Shown here piece by piece: positions 1-6,309 of a stretch of 7,820 bases of DNA. The stretch comes from an uncultured bacterium (GTDB taxonomy: Bacteria > Cyanobacteriota > Vampirovibrionia > Gastranaerophilales > Gastranaerophilaceae). The position numbers were made by a program, and so were the translations under genes. How positions within the stretch are numbered: position 1 is the first letter of the stretch; every line of letters starts with the position of its first letter. The stretch spans positions 1 to 7,820 of the forward strand of contig USOK01000071.1 of assembly GCA_900556295.1 (NCBI GenBank). The letters run 5' to 3'. The notes beneath the pieces are model-generated. The model did no database searches. It worked only from the letters and a program-made list of their open reading frames with translations, and was not told the origin of the DNA.

Positions 1-645
1 ATGTTATTGGTAAATGCTCTTGATTGCGATGAAAAATTTAAAGAAATTGTTGAAAAAGCAGCAATTTTACACGATATCGGCAAAATCGGCATCCGTGATT
101 CCGTTCTTCAAAAAGAAGGTAAACTGACAGATGAAGAATATAAACACATACAAGAACACGTAAAAATCACTCATGACATTCTGGAAAAAATTCATACCTC
201 AGAAGATTTCAAACAGATCACAGACATTGCTTGTTCTCACCATGAAAAATACGACGGTTCAGGCTATTACAGACATTTGAGCGGTGAAAATATCCCCTAT
301 GGTGGGAGAATTCTTGCTGTTGCAGATGTTTTTGATGCAATCACATCAAAACGTCACTACCGTGATAAAATGCCTATACAAAATGTTATAGACATTCTTA
401 TTTCAGGCAAAAACAAACATTTTGATGGGAATTTGGTTGACAAATTCTTACAAATCCCTGTTGACAGAATTATTTTGGTATTCTTAACAGAAAATCATCA
501 CAGTTTTAAAGAAGGGGATAGGGAGGAATTAAGCCACTACAATCTGCTTGATATTTACAATTTCATCATTAATGAAAATTCATCTGATGAACAAAAGCAT
601 ATTGCAGAATTGTTTAATTTCTATTATTCTGGAAATGTACAATAA
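1..645 (+). CDS. HD-GYP domain phosphodiesterase, C-terminal part (5' end outside window)
   Basis: HD-GYP proteins hydrolyse the second messenger cyclic di-GMP in the cytoplasm, usually downstream of a receiver or sensor domain. The visible 214 residues carry most of the catalytic core: HDIGKIGI with H24/D25 and K28, a further His at 53, the HHE pair at 80-82 followed by DGSGYYR (85-91), and RILAVADVFDAITSKRHYR (103-121) with D109, D112 and K117. The frame is open from the first base. The HD domain's first helix and its upstream conserved residues are missing, so the ATG at position 1 is most likely an internal methionine and the real start lies upstream, probably with a sensory domain. The signature proline of GYP is Tyr here (GYY). 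Residues 150-214 form a C-terminal tail of unknown role. The stop is 23 nt before the TPR gene, consistent with one operon. The family call is secure; activity and substrate are inferred. Confidence 0.92.
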   Translation: MLLVNALDCDEKFKEIVEKAAILHDIGKIGIRDSVLQKEGKLTDEEYKHIQEHVKITHDILEKIHTSEDFKQITDIACSHHEKYDGSGYYRHLSGENIPYGGRILAVADVFDAITSKRHYRDKMPIQNVIDILISGKNKHFDGNLVDKFLQIPVDRIILVFLTENHHSFKEGDREELSHYNLLDIYNFIINENSSDEQKHIAELFNFYYSGNVQ

Positions 646-668
646 AAGAGAGGGTTACAACCGTATTA

Positions 669-2201
669 ATGCGTAAATTATTTTCTACAGTTTTAATATC
701 AGCTTGTTTATCAACTCCTGTACTAGCAGAAGGATTTGATGCAATTCAGCCTGCAAACCCTTTTACACCACAACCAATTCCGGTTAATACTATTGCAATT
801 CCATTAAAAAAAGCGACTCTTACACACAACAGCATCCACAATCAATACGTTATAGCTTTTGACAGGTTTATGCAAAGCAACGTAAAATCCGCTTATATGG
901 ATTTTAAAGTCCTAATTGAAACTATGGACGAAAGTGATTTTGCTTATATGAAAATGGCTGAAAATATGGCAGATATCGGTTTTTTTGACCTGTCTAACCT
1001 TTCTGCTTCAAAAATTGAAGATAAAGAACTTGCAGACTTTTTATTGGGCGATATCAAACTTTATTACGGCATCAGCAAAAAACTAAAACCGGACGATGAA
1101 ATTTATTTAGGCGAAGTTTTTTCTAACATAATTTATAATGACCAAAGCCGAGAAGCGACATCTGAACTTGTCAAAAATACAGAATTAATGGCAAATTCCG
1201 ATTACGCAAACTACCTTGTAGCCCTCGGATACCTAAAATCAAACGATTTTGTAGAAGCCAATAATTATATAGATACCGCAATAAAAATGAATGCGCAAAA
1301 CCTAAATTACAAAAAACTTAAAGCAGAAATTTTATCACAAGGCAAAAAGCCACAAAATGCTTTAAAAATAGTTGATTACATAAAATCTCAAAACTTGTAC
1401 ACAGCAGATTTTTCTAAAAAAGTAAAATCTCTTGAACAATATGTTCTATACAAATCTCAAAAAGATTACGCTGAAAAAATGTATCACCTCGGCTATTACT
1501 ACTATTACGAAAATGAATATTCAAAAGCAATGCGTTCACTGCAAAGCTCTTTGACAACGAAGAAAAAACATAACAAAGATGTTTATGCAATACTATCAAG
1601 AGTATATTTTGACATGCAAGAGTACGAAAAAGCCCAAGATACAGCACAAAAAGCTTACAAACTCGATAGTGGAAACTCAACAGTTCTACTTGTTCTAGGA
1701 GATTTGAACTTTAGATCCGGCGATTACAAAAATGCTCTAAAATATTACAAAGACGCAGAGTCAAAAGATAAAACATCTTCAATCTGTTCAGTTAAAGTTG
1801 CCCAAACTTATGAACAATTAGGCAAAGAAAAGAAAGCAACAGAAATTTATGAAAAAATTCTGAAAACTTATTCTGACAATTGGGTTGCATACTATAAAAT
1901 TGCACTAAAAGATAAATCAAAAGAACTTGCTTACCTAAAAAAAGCTATTGCAATCAATATGAACTACAAAGACGCATGGCTTGATTTAGGGCGTGTAGAA
2001 ATTGAACGAGGCAACTTTTTTGAAGCTAAAAAATACCTCAACGTAGCTAACTATATTGACGAAAACGATTTTAGATATTATTATTATCAAGGATTGATTG
2101 CAAAAAATCAGGGCATGAAACAAGAATCCGAAAGATATTTCAAAAAATCTTTACTTCTAAACCCTGATTACGCACCTGCCAAAGAGGAATTAAGCATATG
2201 A
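669..2201 (+). CDS. Exported tetratricopeptide-repeat protein
   Basis: A 510-aa protein made mostly of TPR helical repeats, which usually act as protein-protein interaction scaffolds. An N-terminal export signal is clear: MRK, a hydrophobic stretch, then VLA at 18-20, a plausible signal peptidase I site. The segment ISAC (10-13) also fits a lipobox, so lipidation at Cys13 cannot be excluded, although the hydrophobic part would be short. A Pro-rich linker (27-45) follows. TPR-like units are readable at about 180-211, 271-300, 304-335, 338-369, 372-403, 405-433 (short), 434-467 and 468-501, with the usual G/A-x-x-Y and A-x-x-x-(Y/F) spacing; residues 50-175 are helical but not clear TPRs. AGAGAGGG precedes the ATG with a rather long spacer. 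The stop overlaps the next start as ATGA, implying translational coupling to the response regulator. The partner is unknown; it probably acts outside the inner membrane. Confidence 0.88.
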   Translation: MRKLFSTVLISACLSTPVLAEGFDAIQPANPFTPQPIPVNTIAIPLKKATLTHNSIHNQYVIAFDRFMQSNVKSAYMDFKVLIETMDESDFAYMKMAENMADIGFFDLSNLSASKIEDKELADFLLGDIKLYYGISKKLKPDDEIYLGEVFSNIIYNDQSREATSELVKNTELMANSDYANYLVALGYLKSNDFVEANNYIDTAIKMNAQNLNYKKLKAEILSQGKKPQNALKIVDYIKSQNLYTADFSKKVKSLEQYVLYKSQKDYAEKMYHLGYYYYYENEYSKAMRSLQSSLTTKKKHNKDVYAILSRVYFDMQEYEKAQDTAQKAYKLDSGNSTVLLVLGDLNFRSGDYKNALKYYKDAESKDKTSSICSVKVAQTYEQLGKEKKATEIYEKILKTYSDNWVAYYKIALKDKSKELAYLKKAIAINMNYKDAWLDLGRVEIERGNFFEAKKYLNVANYIDENDFRYYYYQGLIAKNQGMKQESERYFKKSLLLNPDYAPAKEELSI

Positions 2202-2845
2202 ACAAAAATATTCTGATAGTTGAAGACCATGAACTTACAAGATTTGGACTAAAAACAACATTCGAAAATGTAGATTTTGTAGACAATATCTATGAAGCAG
2301 ACTCTGCAGAGACAGCTATCCGGATTTTTAACAATAAAAATATTGATATCATTATCATGGACTTAGGCTTGCCAAATATGAACGGTATTGAGGCAACTAA
2401 ACAAATTCGTTCAGCTAATAAGGATGTAAAAATTATTATCTTAACTTCTCACAACGATGAAAAAGAAGTTCTAAACAGTTTGAAAGCTGGCGCAAACGCT
2501 TATTGCTCAAAAGAAATTAATCCTCAAAGATTGATTGAAGTTGTTCGCTCCGTGGCAGACGGCGCTGCATGGTTTGATCCAAGTATTGCGCACATCGTAT
2601 TAAAGGCAAGTGCAAGCTCTCCAACAATAGAAACAAGCGACAATAGAAAAGATTACGATTTGACTTCTAGAGAAGCTCAAATTTTGAAACTTATGACAGA
2701 AGGTTACAGCAATATGGAAATTGCCCAAATCCTTGTCATAAGCATAAATACAACAAAAGCTCACGTTGCAAATATTTTGCAAAAATTGGAAGTTGATGAC
2801 AGACTTCAAGCTGCCCTAAAAGCCCTAAAGAACAAGATTGTATAA
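2198..2845 (+). CDS. NarL/FixJ-family response regulator (receiver + LuxR-type HTH)
   Basis: A 215-aa two-component transcription factor. The receiver domain (about 3-120) has the acidic pair E9/D10, the phosphoacceptor D55 within IIIMDLGLP, T83 in ILTS, and K105. After a linker (about 136-152) comes a LuxR-type DNA-binding domain (155-213): LTSREAQILKLMTEGYSNMEIA, then NTTKAHVANILQKL as the recognition-helix region. Length and architecture are typical of NarL/FixJ regulators, which dimerise and bind DNA once phosphorylated. The start overlaps the TPR gene's stop (ATGA), and AGAGG sits about 10 nt upstream inside that gene, so translation is probably coupled. The next gene is a second regulator 14 nt downstream. 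No partner kinase is visible, and target genes cannot be told from the sequence. Confidence 0.95.
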   Translation: MNKNILIVEDHELTRFGLKTTFENVDFVDNIYEADSAETAIRIFNNKNIDIIIMDLGLPNMNGIEATKQIRSANKDVKIIILTSHNDEKEVLNSLKAGANAYCSKEINPQRLIEVVRSVADGAAWFDPSIAHIVLKASASSPTIETSDNRKDYDLTSREAQILKLMTEGYSNMEIAQILVISINTTKAHVANILQKLEVDDRLQAALKALKNKIV

Positions 2846-2859
2846 GGATTGAAAATGCT

Positions 2860-3474
2860 ATGCCGGAACTCATAAATGTTTTACTGGTTGACGACAATTC
2901 TAAATATTTGAAAGACGCCCTCCCGTTTTACGGTTATGAGGTAACTACGGCATTTGACGGTATTCAGGCATTAAAAGAACTCGCAAACAAAAGTAAAAAT
3001 TTTGACATCGTGCTTCTTGATGTTATGATGCCTAATATGAACGGATGGCAAACACTAAAAGAAATCCGTTCAAACGAAAAAACTAAGTATTTACCCGTAA
3101 TAATGCTTACTGCAGTAAATGAAGAAGAAAAAATGGTTGCGGGTTTGAAAATCGGCGCAGACGACTATATCGTAAAACCATTTATTCTGCCTAATCTCCT
3201 TGCGAGAATGGAAGCCGTATTAAGACGCTCCAAATGGCAAACCCCAATAAAAACTTCTCATAAAAAAGAATTACCTCCAGATTTGTTAACCACAAAGGAA
3301 AAAGAAGTGTTAGAAATGGTTGCAAACGGGGCAAGTAATAAACAGATTGCAGATAAATTATTTGTAAAAGAGGTTACAGTAAAAACACACTTGAATAGCA
3401 TATTCAAAAAACTAAAAGTAACAAACAGGACGCAAGCCGTGCTTGTTGCAGGGTATTTGCATGAAGGCGACTAA
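2860..3474 (+). CDS. Response regulator: receiver + LuxR-type HTH, receiver resembling OmpR class
   Basis: A 204-aa two-component regulator unlike its upstream neighbour in detail. The receiver (about 5-124) has D11/D12, phosphoacceptor D54 in VLLDVMMP, T84 in IMLT, and K106-P107 in GADDYIVKPF. The stretch after it (PNLLARMEAVLRR) is the helix usually seen in OmpR/PhoB-type receivers. The output domain is nevertheless LuxR-type (about 140-200): LLTTKEKEVLEMVANGASNKQIADKL followed by TVKTHLNSIFKKLKV. Receivers of this kind joined to LuxR HTH domains are known from cyanobacteria, which fits the guessed lineage. AAGGA lies about 11 nt before the ATG; an out-of-frame ATG five bases earlier was not used. 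The gene is 14 nt after the first regulator, so the pair is co-transcribed. Whether the two act in series, as heterodimers or independently is unknown. Confidence 0.94.
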   Translation: MPELINVLLVDDNSKYLKDALPFYGYEVTTAFDGIQALKELANKSKNFDIVLLDVMMPNMNGWQTLKEIRSNEKTKYLPVIMLTAVNEEEKMVAGLKIGADDYIVKPFILPNLLARMEAVLRRSKWQTPIKTSHKKELPPDLLTTKEKEVLEMVANGASNKQIADKLFVKEVTVKTHLNSIFKKLKVTNRTQAVLVAGYLHEGD

Positions 3475-3486
3475 AACAAAGTAGAT

Positions 3487-3508
3487 CAGGCTCTGCCTGA
3501 CAAAAAGG
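3487..3508 (+). repeat. 22-nt palindromic repeat, copy A
   Basis: A hairpin TCAGGC-TCT-GCCTGA (3486-3500) followed by CAAAAAGG, directly in front of the pentapeptide gene. Its last bases overlap that gene's Shine-Dalgarno (AAGGAG). The same 22-nt unit recurs on the minus strand at 4113-4134 with 19 of 22 positions identical. A 6-bp stem at this spot could affect ribosome loading or processing of the operon message; that role is inference. Confidence 0.6.
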
Positions 3509-3516
3509 AGAAATAA

Positions 3517-4047
3517 ATGATAGATTATACAAAAGAAGAATTAGTAGAACTGTTGAGAAAGCACCCAGAAAAATTTAATGAATGGAAAGCAGATCAAGAA
3601 GAAATCGACTTGTCTGAGGTCGATTTTACCGGGATTAATTTGTCAGAAATCGATTTCTCTGATGCTGATTTAAATTCAAGTTCTTTTGCAGATTGTAATT
3701 TGTCATTTGTGAACTTTACAAATACCGATTTGACATCAGTAGATTTTACAAGAGCAAGAGTTTTGGAATGTGATTTTACAGACGCCTTGTTAACCGGTGC
3801 TGATTGCAGCTATGCAGAAATGACATATTGCAACTTTTCTGATTGTGATATGGCAGGTTGTATTTTGTCAGAAGCAGATTTGAGTAATTCCGATCTGACA
3901 GCATCATTGAACTTAAACGCATCACGCCACGATGAAGATACAGTTTGGCCAGATGACGATATGCTTCCGGACGGCTTCGACGGTTCCGAACACAAAGATC
4001 TCTCTGCACTACAAGATGAGGAAGAAGAAGTTTCTTCAGACTGGTAG
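3517..4047 (+). CDS. Acidic pentapeptide-repeat protein
   Basis: A 176-aa protein with about 20 consecutive pentapeptide units (about 30-129) of the A(D/N)Lxx type, for example IDLSE, VDFTG, INLSE and IDFSD. These should fold as a right-handed quadrilateral beta-helix. The N-terminal 28 residues are helical and contain FNEWK, a lead-in common in this superfamily. The C-terminal part carries DEDTVWPDDDMLPDGFD, matching the T-x-W-P...F cap often found after such repeats, then a strongly acidic tail (EEEEVSSDW). Some pentapeptide proteins mimic DNA and protect gyrase (Qnr, MfpA), but most have no known function, and I see nothing specific to the gyrase group. A strong AAAAAGGAG lies before the ATG. 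It is the last gene of the operon, 42 nt after the second regulator, and is followed by a perfect hairpin. It is probably cytoplasmic, as no signal peptide is seen. Confidence 0.9.
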   Translation: MIDYTKEELVELLRKHPEKFNEWKADQEEIDLSEVDFTGINLSEIDFSDADLNSSSFADCNLSFVNFTNTDLTSVDFTRARVLECDFTDALLTGADCSYAEMTYCNFSDCDMAGCILSEADLSNSDLTASLNLNASRHDEDTVWPDDDMLPDGFDGSEHKDLSALQDEEEEVSSDW

Positions 4048-4083
4048 TTTTGCAGTTTTAGAACAGTTACACTGTTGAGATGA

Positions 4084-4112
4084 ACCGAATGAAATTGCTT
4101 ATTTCATTCGGT
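4084..4112 (+). terminator. Perfect 12-bp hairpin after the signalling operon
   Basis: ACCGAATGAAAT (4084-4095) pairs perfectly with ATTTCATTCGGT (4101-4112) around the loop TGCTT. It lies 37 nt past the pentapeptide gene, between convergent genes. The base following it (CATTGTTGT) is only moderately T-rich, so it may terminate weakly or instead stabilise the 3' end of the message. A weaker hairpin (AACAG-TTACA-CTGTT, 4062-4076) precedes it. Confidence 0.6.
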
Positions 4113-4134
4113 CATTGTTGTCAGGCATAGCCTG
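4113..4134 (-). repeat. 22-nt palindromic repeat, copy B (inverted relative to copy A)
   Basis: Read on the minus strand this is CAGGCTATGCCTGACAA followed by CAATG, differing from the copy at 3487-3508 at three of 22 positions. The core folds as CAGGC-TAT-GCCTG. The two copies flank the pentapeptide gene in opposite orientation. Immediately after it lies another small inverted repeat, GCGG-CGTATA-CCGC (4136-4149). This looks like a REP-like dispersed palindromic element, but the genome-wide copy number is unknown from here. Confidence 0.55.
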
Positions 4135-4166
4135 TGCGGCGTATACCGCTAAACAATTTACGGATA

Positions 4167-4238
4167 CTACGCACTAATATATAATTGGGCGAAGCGAACT
4201 AAAGGGACTATTCACAACTCACCATTCACTTCTCACCC
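4167..4238 (-). repeat. ~72-nt intergenic repeat, copy 1, 3' of cysE
   Basis: This stretch aligns with 4940-5011 along its whole length with about one indel and scattered substitutions. Shared parts are CTACGCACTAATATATA, GCGAAGCGAAC and a tail of 7-nt units (here ATTCACA, ACTCACC, ATTCACT, TCTCACC). It runs into the cysE gene: the last codons and stop of cysE (4226-4238) are made of the repeat. It is placed on the minus strand because it follows the minus-strand gene, as copy 2 follows tyrS. Confidence 0.75.
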
Positions 4239-4885
4239 ATTTTCTCCACTTTTTCTTTCAACTCCAGCACCTCATATTTAAGTCTGTTGAGTTCACATTT
4301 TACGGGATCTGGAATTCTGTTATGCATTAAAACTCCGTTTTCATCTCGGAATTTTTGATGGACTACTCGTCCTGGAACGCCCACAACGGTTGAGTATTCA
4401 GGAACATCTTCCACTACAACAGAGCCTGCCCCTACTCGTACATAATCTCCAAGAGTAATATTTCCAAGAACCTTCGCTCCAGCTCCGACAATTACATTAT
4501 TGCCCAACGTCGGGTGACGTTTCCCGTGCTCCTTGCCTGTTCCGCCGAGAGTAACTTGTTGGTAAATCAATACATCATCGCCGATTATGGTTGTAGCGCC
4601 AATTACAACGCCTTCTCCGTGGTCGATAAAAAATCTTCTGCCGATTTTTGCAGCAGGGTGAATTTCTATCCCTGTGATAATCCTTGTGATATAAGAAATT
4701 ACACGTGGAATAAGCGGAATGTGCCACTTGTAGAGTCTATGCGCAAATCTATAAGCTATCAAAGCGTGCAATCCCGGATAGCAAAGAATTACCTCCAACA
4801 AATTGTCTGCGGCAGGGTCTTTGTCGTAAATTACTTGAATATCTTCTTTTACTTTTGTTATGCCACGTTTGATGATTTTGAACAT
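4226..4885 (-). CDS. cysE: Serine O-acetyltransferase (short form)
   Basis: Transfers an acetyl group from acetyl-CoA to L-serine, giving O-acetylserine, the first committed step of cysteine synthesis in the cytoplasm. The 219-aa protein lacks the long N-terminal extension of the E. coli enzyme and matches the short bacterial/cyanobacterial type. DPAA at 23-26 and IDHGEGVVIGA at 87-97 hold the residues equivalent to the catalytic Asp/His set (D23, D88, H89). Left-handed beta-helix hexapeptides run from about 73 to 172 (IGDDVLIYQQVTLGGTG, LGNNVIVGAGAKVLG, VVGVPGRVV). The tail from about 196 is a charged helix. AAAGGAA (4891-4897) is well placed for this ATG. The gene lies 129 nt downstream of tyrS on the same strand, with a large palindrome between, so read-through from tyrS or a weak own promoter are both possible. 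The last few residues (GEK) fall in an intergenic repeat, so the C-terminus may vary between strains. Confidence 0.95.
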   Translation of the reverse strand: MFKIIKRGITKVKEDIQVIYDKDPAADNLLEVILCYPGLHALIAYRFAHRLYKWHIPLIPRVISYITRIITGIEIHPAAKIGRRFFIDHGEGVVIGATTIIGDDVLIYQQVTLGGTGKEHGKRHPTLGNNVIVGAGAKVLGNITLGDYVRVGAGSVVVEDVPEYSTVVGVPGRVVHQKFRDENGVLMHNRIPDPVKCELNRLKYEVLELKEKVEKMGEK

Positions 4886-4898
4886 GATTATTCCTTTG

Positions 4899-5010
4899 GT
4901 GAATAGTGAAAAGTGAGTGGTGAGTAGTTCTTTTCAGTGCTACGCACTAATATATATATTGAGCGAAGCGAACCAAAAGGTCTATTCACTGCTCACCGTT
5001 CACTACTCAC
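4899..5010. repeat. Imperfect ~112-nt palindrome between tyrS and cysE
   Basis: The left arm 4899-4933 and the right arm 4976-5010 are reverse complements at 27 of 35 positions. Several mismatches could be G-U pairs in RNA. Both arms show a 7-nt period: read toward the right arm, units are TACTCAC, CACTCAC, TTTTCAC, TATTCAC on one side and ATTCACT, GCTCACC, GTTCACT, ACTCACT on the other. The centre holds AGTGC-TAC-GCACT (4936-4948), a TATATATATA run and GCGAAGC. The left arm ends next to the cysE ribosome-binding site. It could be a miniature mobile element or a regulatory hairpin; no transposase or target duplication is evident. Confidence 0.7.
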
Positions 5011-5011
5011 T
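4940..5011 (-). repeat. ~72-nt intergenic repeat, copy 2, 3' of tyrS
   Basis: The partner of 4167-4238. It ends four bases from the tyrS stop codon, just as copy 1 ends at the cysE stop. It keeps CTACGCACTAATATATA, GAGCGAAGCGAAC and four 7-nt units. Unlike copy 1 it is completed into a palindrome by an inverted heptamer run at 4899-4933. Confidence 0.75.
4949..4976 (-). promoter_or_regulatory. Possible promoter inside the repeat, facing cysE
   Basis: On the minus strand TTGGTT (4971-4976) and TATATT (4949-4954) are separated by 16 nt, giving a weak -35 and a 5-of-6 match to -10. It would start cysE transcription near 4942. Such AT-rich sequence produces matches by chance, so this is tentative. 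Confidence 0.28.
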
Positions 5012-5014
5012 AAT

Positions 5015-6232
5015 CTATACCAATTTCGCAAATTTTCTTTTACCTGCTTGCAATACTACATCTTCTGCAAAGTCGAATGTATAAGCCATGTCGGTGATTT
5101 TTTCTCCGTTAACCTTTACACCGCCACCTTGAATTAAGCGTTTTGCTTCACCCTTGCTTGCTGTGAATTTCAATTCTACAAGCACATCAAGAATTCCTTT
5201 ACCGTTCATGCCTGAAACTTCTTGAATATCATCAGGAATTCCTTTGTTTGAAACAACGTTAATGAAAGCGTCTTGACCACGTTTTGCACCATCTTCTCCG
5301 TGGTATTCTGCGGTAATTGTAAAGGCAAGCTTCATTTTGATATCACGAGGGTTTACAGAACCTTCTGCAAGTTGTTTGTCAATTGCTTCAAGCTCATCTT
5401 TTGTCGCATCTGTTAACAAGCTGTAATATCTTGAAATCATATTGTCAGGAATACTCATCAATTTCCCGAACATATCAACTTCACTGTCTGTCAAAGAAAT
5501 ACAGTGTTCCGGGTATGTTTTAGACATCTTTACAACACCGTCTGTACCTTCCAAAAGCGGTAAAAGCATTACCAATTGCGGATATTTTTTGCCATAAGCT
5601 GCTTGAATATCACGACCTAAAAGGGTATTAAATCTTTGATCAGTTCCGCCAAGTTCTATGTCAGAATCAATTGCAACTGAGTCATATGCCTGCATTAATG
5701 GGTAGAAAAATTCGTGGATAGCGATTGGTCTACCGTCAGCGTAACGTTTTGCGAAATCGTCACGAGTCATCATTTGTGCAACTGTAACGTTAGATGCAAG
5801 TTTCAACAAGTCGATAAAACTCATTGAATGCAACCAATCAGCGTTGTTTACAACTTCTGCTTGTGAAACGTCTAAAACTTTTGACATTTGGTCAAAATAA
5901 GATTTTGCATTTTCCGCAACCTGTTCTTTTGTCAAAGCAGGACGGGTTTCTGATTTCCCTGATGGGTCACCGACCATAGCTGTCGCTCCCCCAACGATTA
6001 GAACAATTGTATGTCCGAGGTTTTGAAATTCTCTAAGTTTTCTCATAACAACAGTGTGCCCAAGGTGAAGGTCAGGTCGAGTCGGATCCATACCGAGTTT
6101 AACCCTCAAAGGTGTATTTGTATCGTGTGCGTGTTGAAGTTTTACAGCTAACTCTTCAATTCCCCCTGGAAGGACTTCTGCATTACGAGTCAAATGTTTT
6201 GCTTGTTCTATAAATTCTGTTCTTATTTCCAT
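5015..6232 (-). CDS. tyrS: Tyrosyl-tRNA synthetase, type 2
   Basis: Charges tRNA-Tyr with tyrosine using ATP. The 405 residues match the type 2 (TyrZ-like) subfamily length and layout. The class I signature appears as HLGH at 56-59 in MDPTRPDLHLGHT, with GGATAMVGDPSGKSETR (81-97) behind it. The tyrosine/tRNA pocket region is YPLMQAYDS...DIELGGTDQRFN (177-202), and the second signature is KMSKT at 235-239, a KMSKS variant with Thr in the last place. An S4 RNA-binding domain closes the protein (about 345-403, with GEAKRLIQGGGVKVNGEKI). GGAGAA sits 6-7 nt before the ATG and an extended -10 lies just upstream, which fixes the start. The leader is too short for a T-box. The gene is divergent from the unknown 184-aa gene and is followed by cysE on the same strand. 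Confidence 0.97.
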   Translation of the reverse strand: MEIRTEFIEQAKHLTRNAEVLPGGIEELAVKLQHAHDTNTPLRVKLGMDPTRPDLHLGHTVVMRKLREFQNLGHTIVLIVGGATAMVGDPSGKSETRPALTKEQVAENAKSYFDQMSKVLDVSQAEVVNNADWLHSMSFIDLLKLASNVTVAQMMTRDDFAKRYADGRPIAIHEFFYPLMQAYDSVAIDSDIELGGTDQRFNTLLGRDIQAAYGKKYPQLVMLLPLLEGTDGVVKMSKTYPEHCISLTDSEVDMFGKLMSIPDNMISRYYSLLTDATKDELEAIDKQLAEGSVNPRDIKMKLAFTITAEYHGEDGAKRGQDAFINVVSNKGIPDDIQEVSGMNGKGILDVLVELKFTASKGEAKRLIQGGGVKVNGEKITDMAYTFDFAEDVVLQAGKRKFAKLV

Positions 6233-6264
6233 TTCAATTCTCCATAATATTTGTTAATAATTTT

Positions 6265-6273
6265 ATTATATCA
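6265..6273 (-). promoter_or_regulatory. Extended -10 promoter of tyrS
   Basis: On the minus strand the bases read TGATATAAT: a perfect TATAAT (6265-6270) with the TG of an extended -10. No good -35 is seen 17 nt upstream, only A and T runs, which fits an extended -10 promoter. Transcription would begin near 6258, giving a leader of about 26 nt that includes the GGAGAA ribosome-binding site (6238-6243). Confidence 0.65.
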
Positions 6274-6309
6274 TGCGCAAAAAATTTTTTTACGGGTTTT
6301 AAAAACACT

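Noticed and set aside
3517..4047. Qnr-type gyrase-protecting resistance protein
   Set aside because: It shares only the pentapeptide fold; it is shorter, very acidic and has no visible Qnr loop features, and it sits in a signalling operon.
4514..4906. Plus-strand open frame of 130 codons
   Set aside because: It lies antisense to cysE, whose motifs are unmistakable; the translation is Cys/Tyr/Phe-rich with no domain, typical of a shadow frame.
4899..5011. CRISPR array
   Set aside because: The repeated units are only 7 nt, contiguous without spacers, and no cas genes are present.
4937..5137. Plus-strand open frame of 66 codons across the tyrS end
   Set aside because: It runs through the repeat and antisense to the tyrS S4 domain, with no ribosome-binding site.
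6233..6309. T-box or other amino-acid riboswitch ahead of tyrS
   Set aside because: The predicted leader is only about 26 nt, and no T-box core or tRNA-like pairing region is visible.
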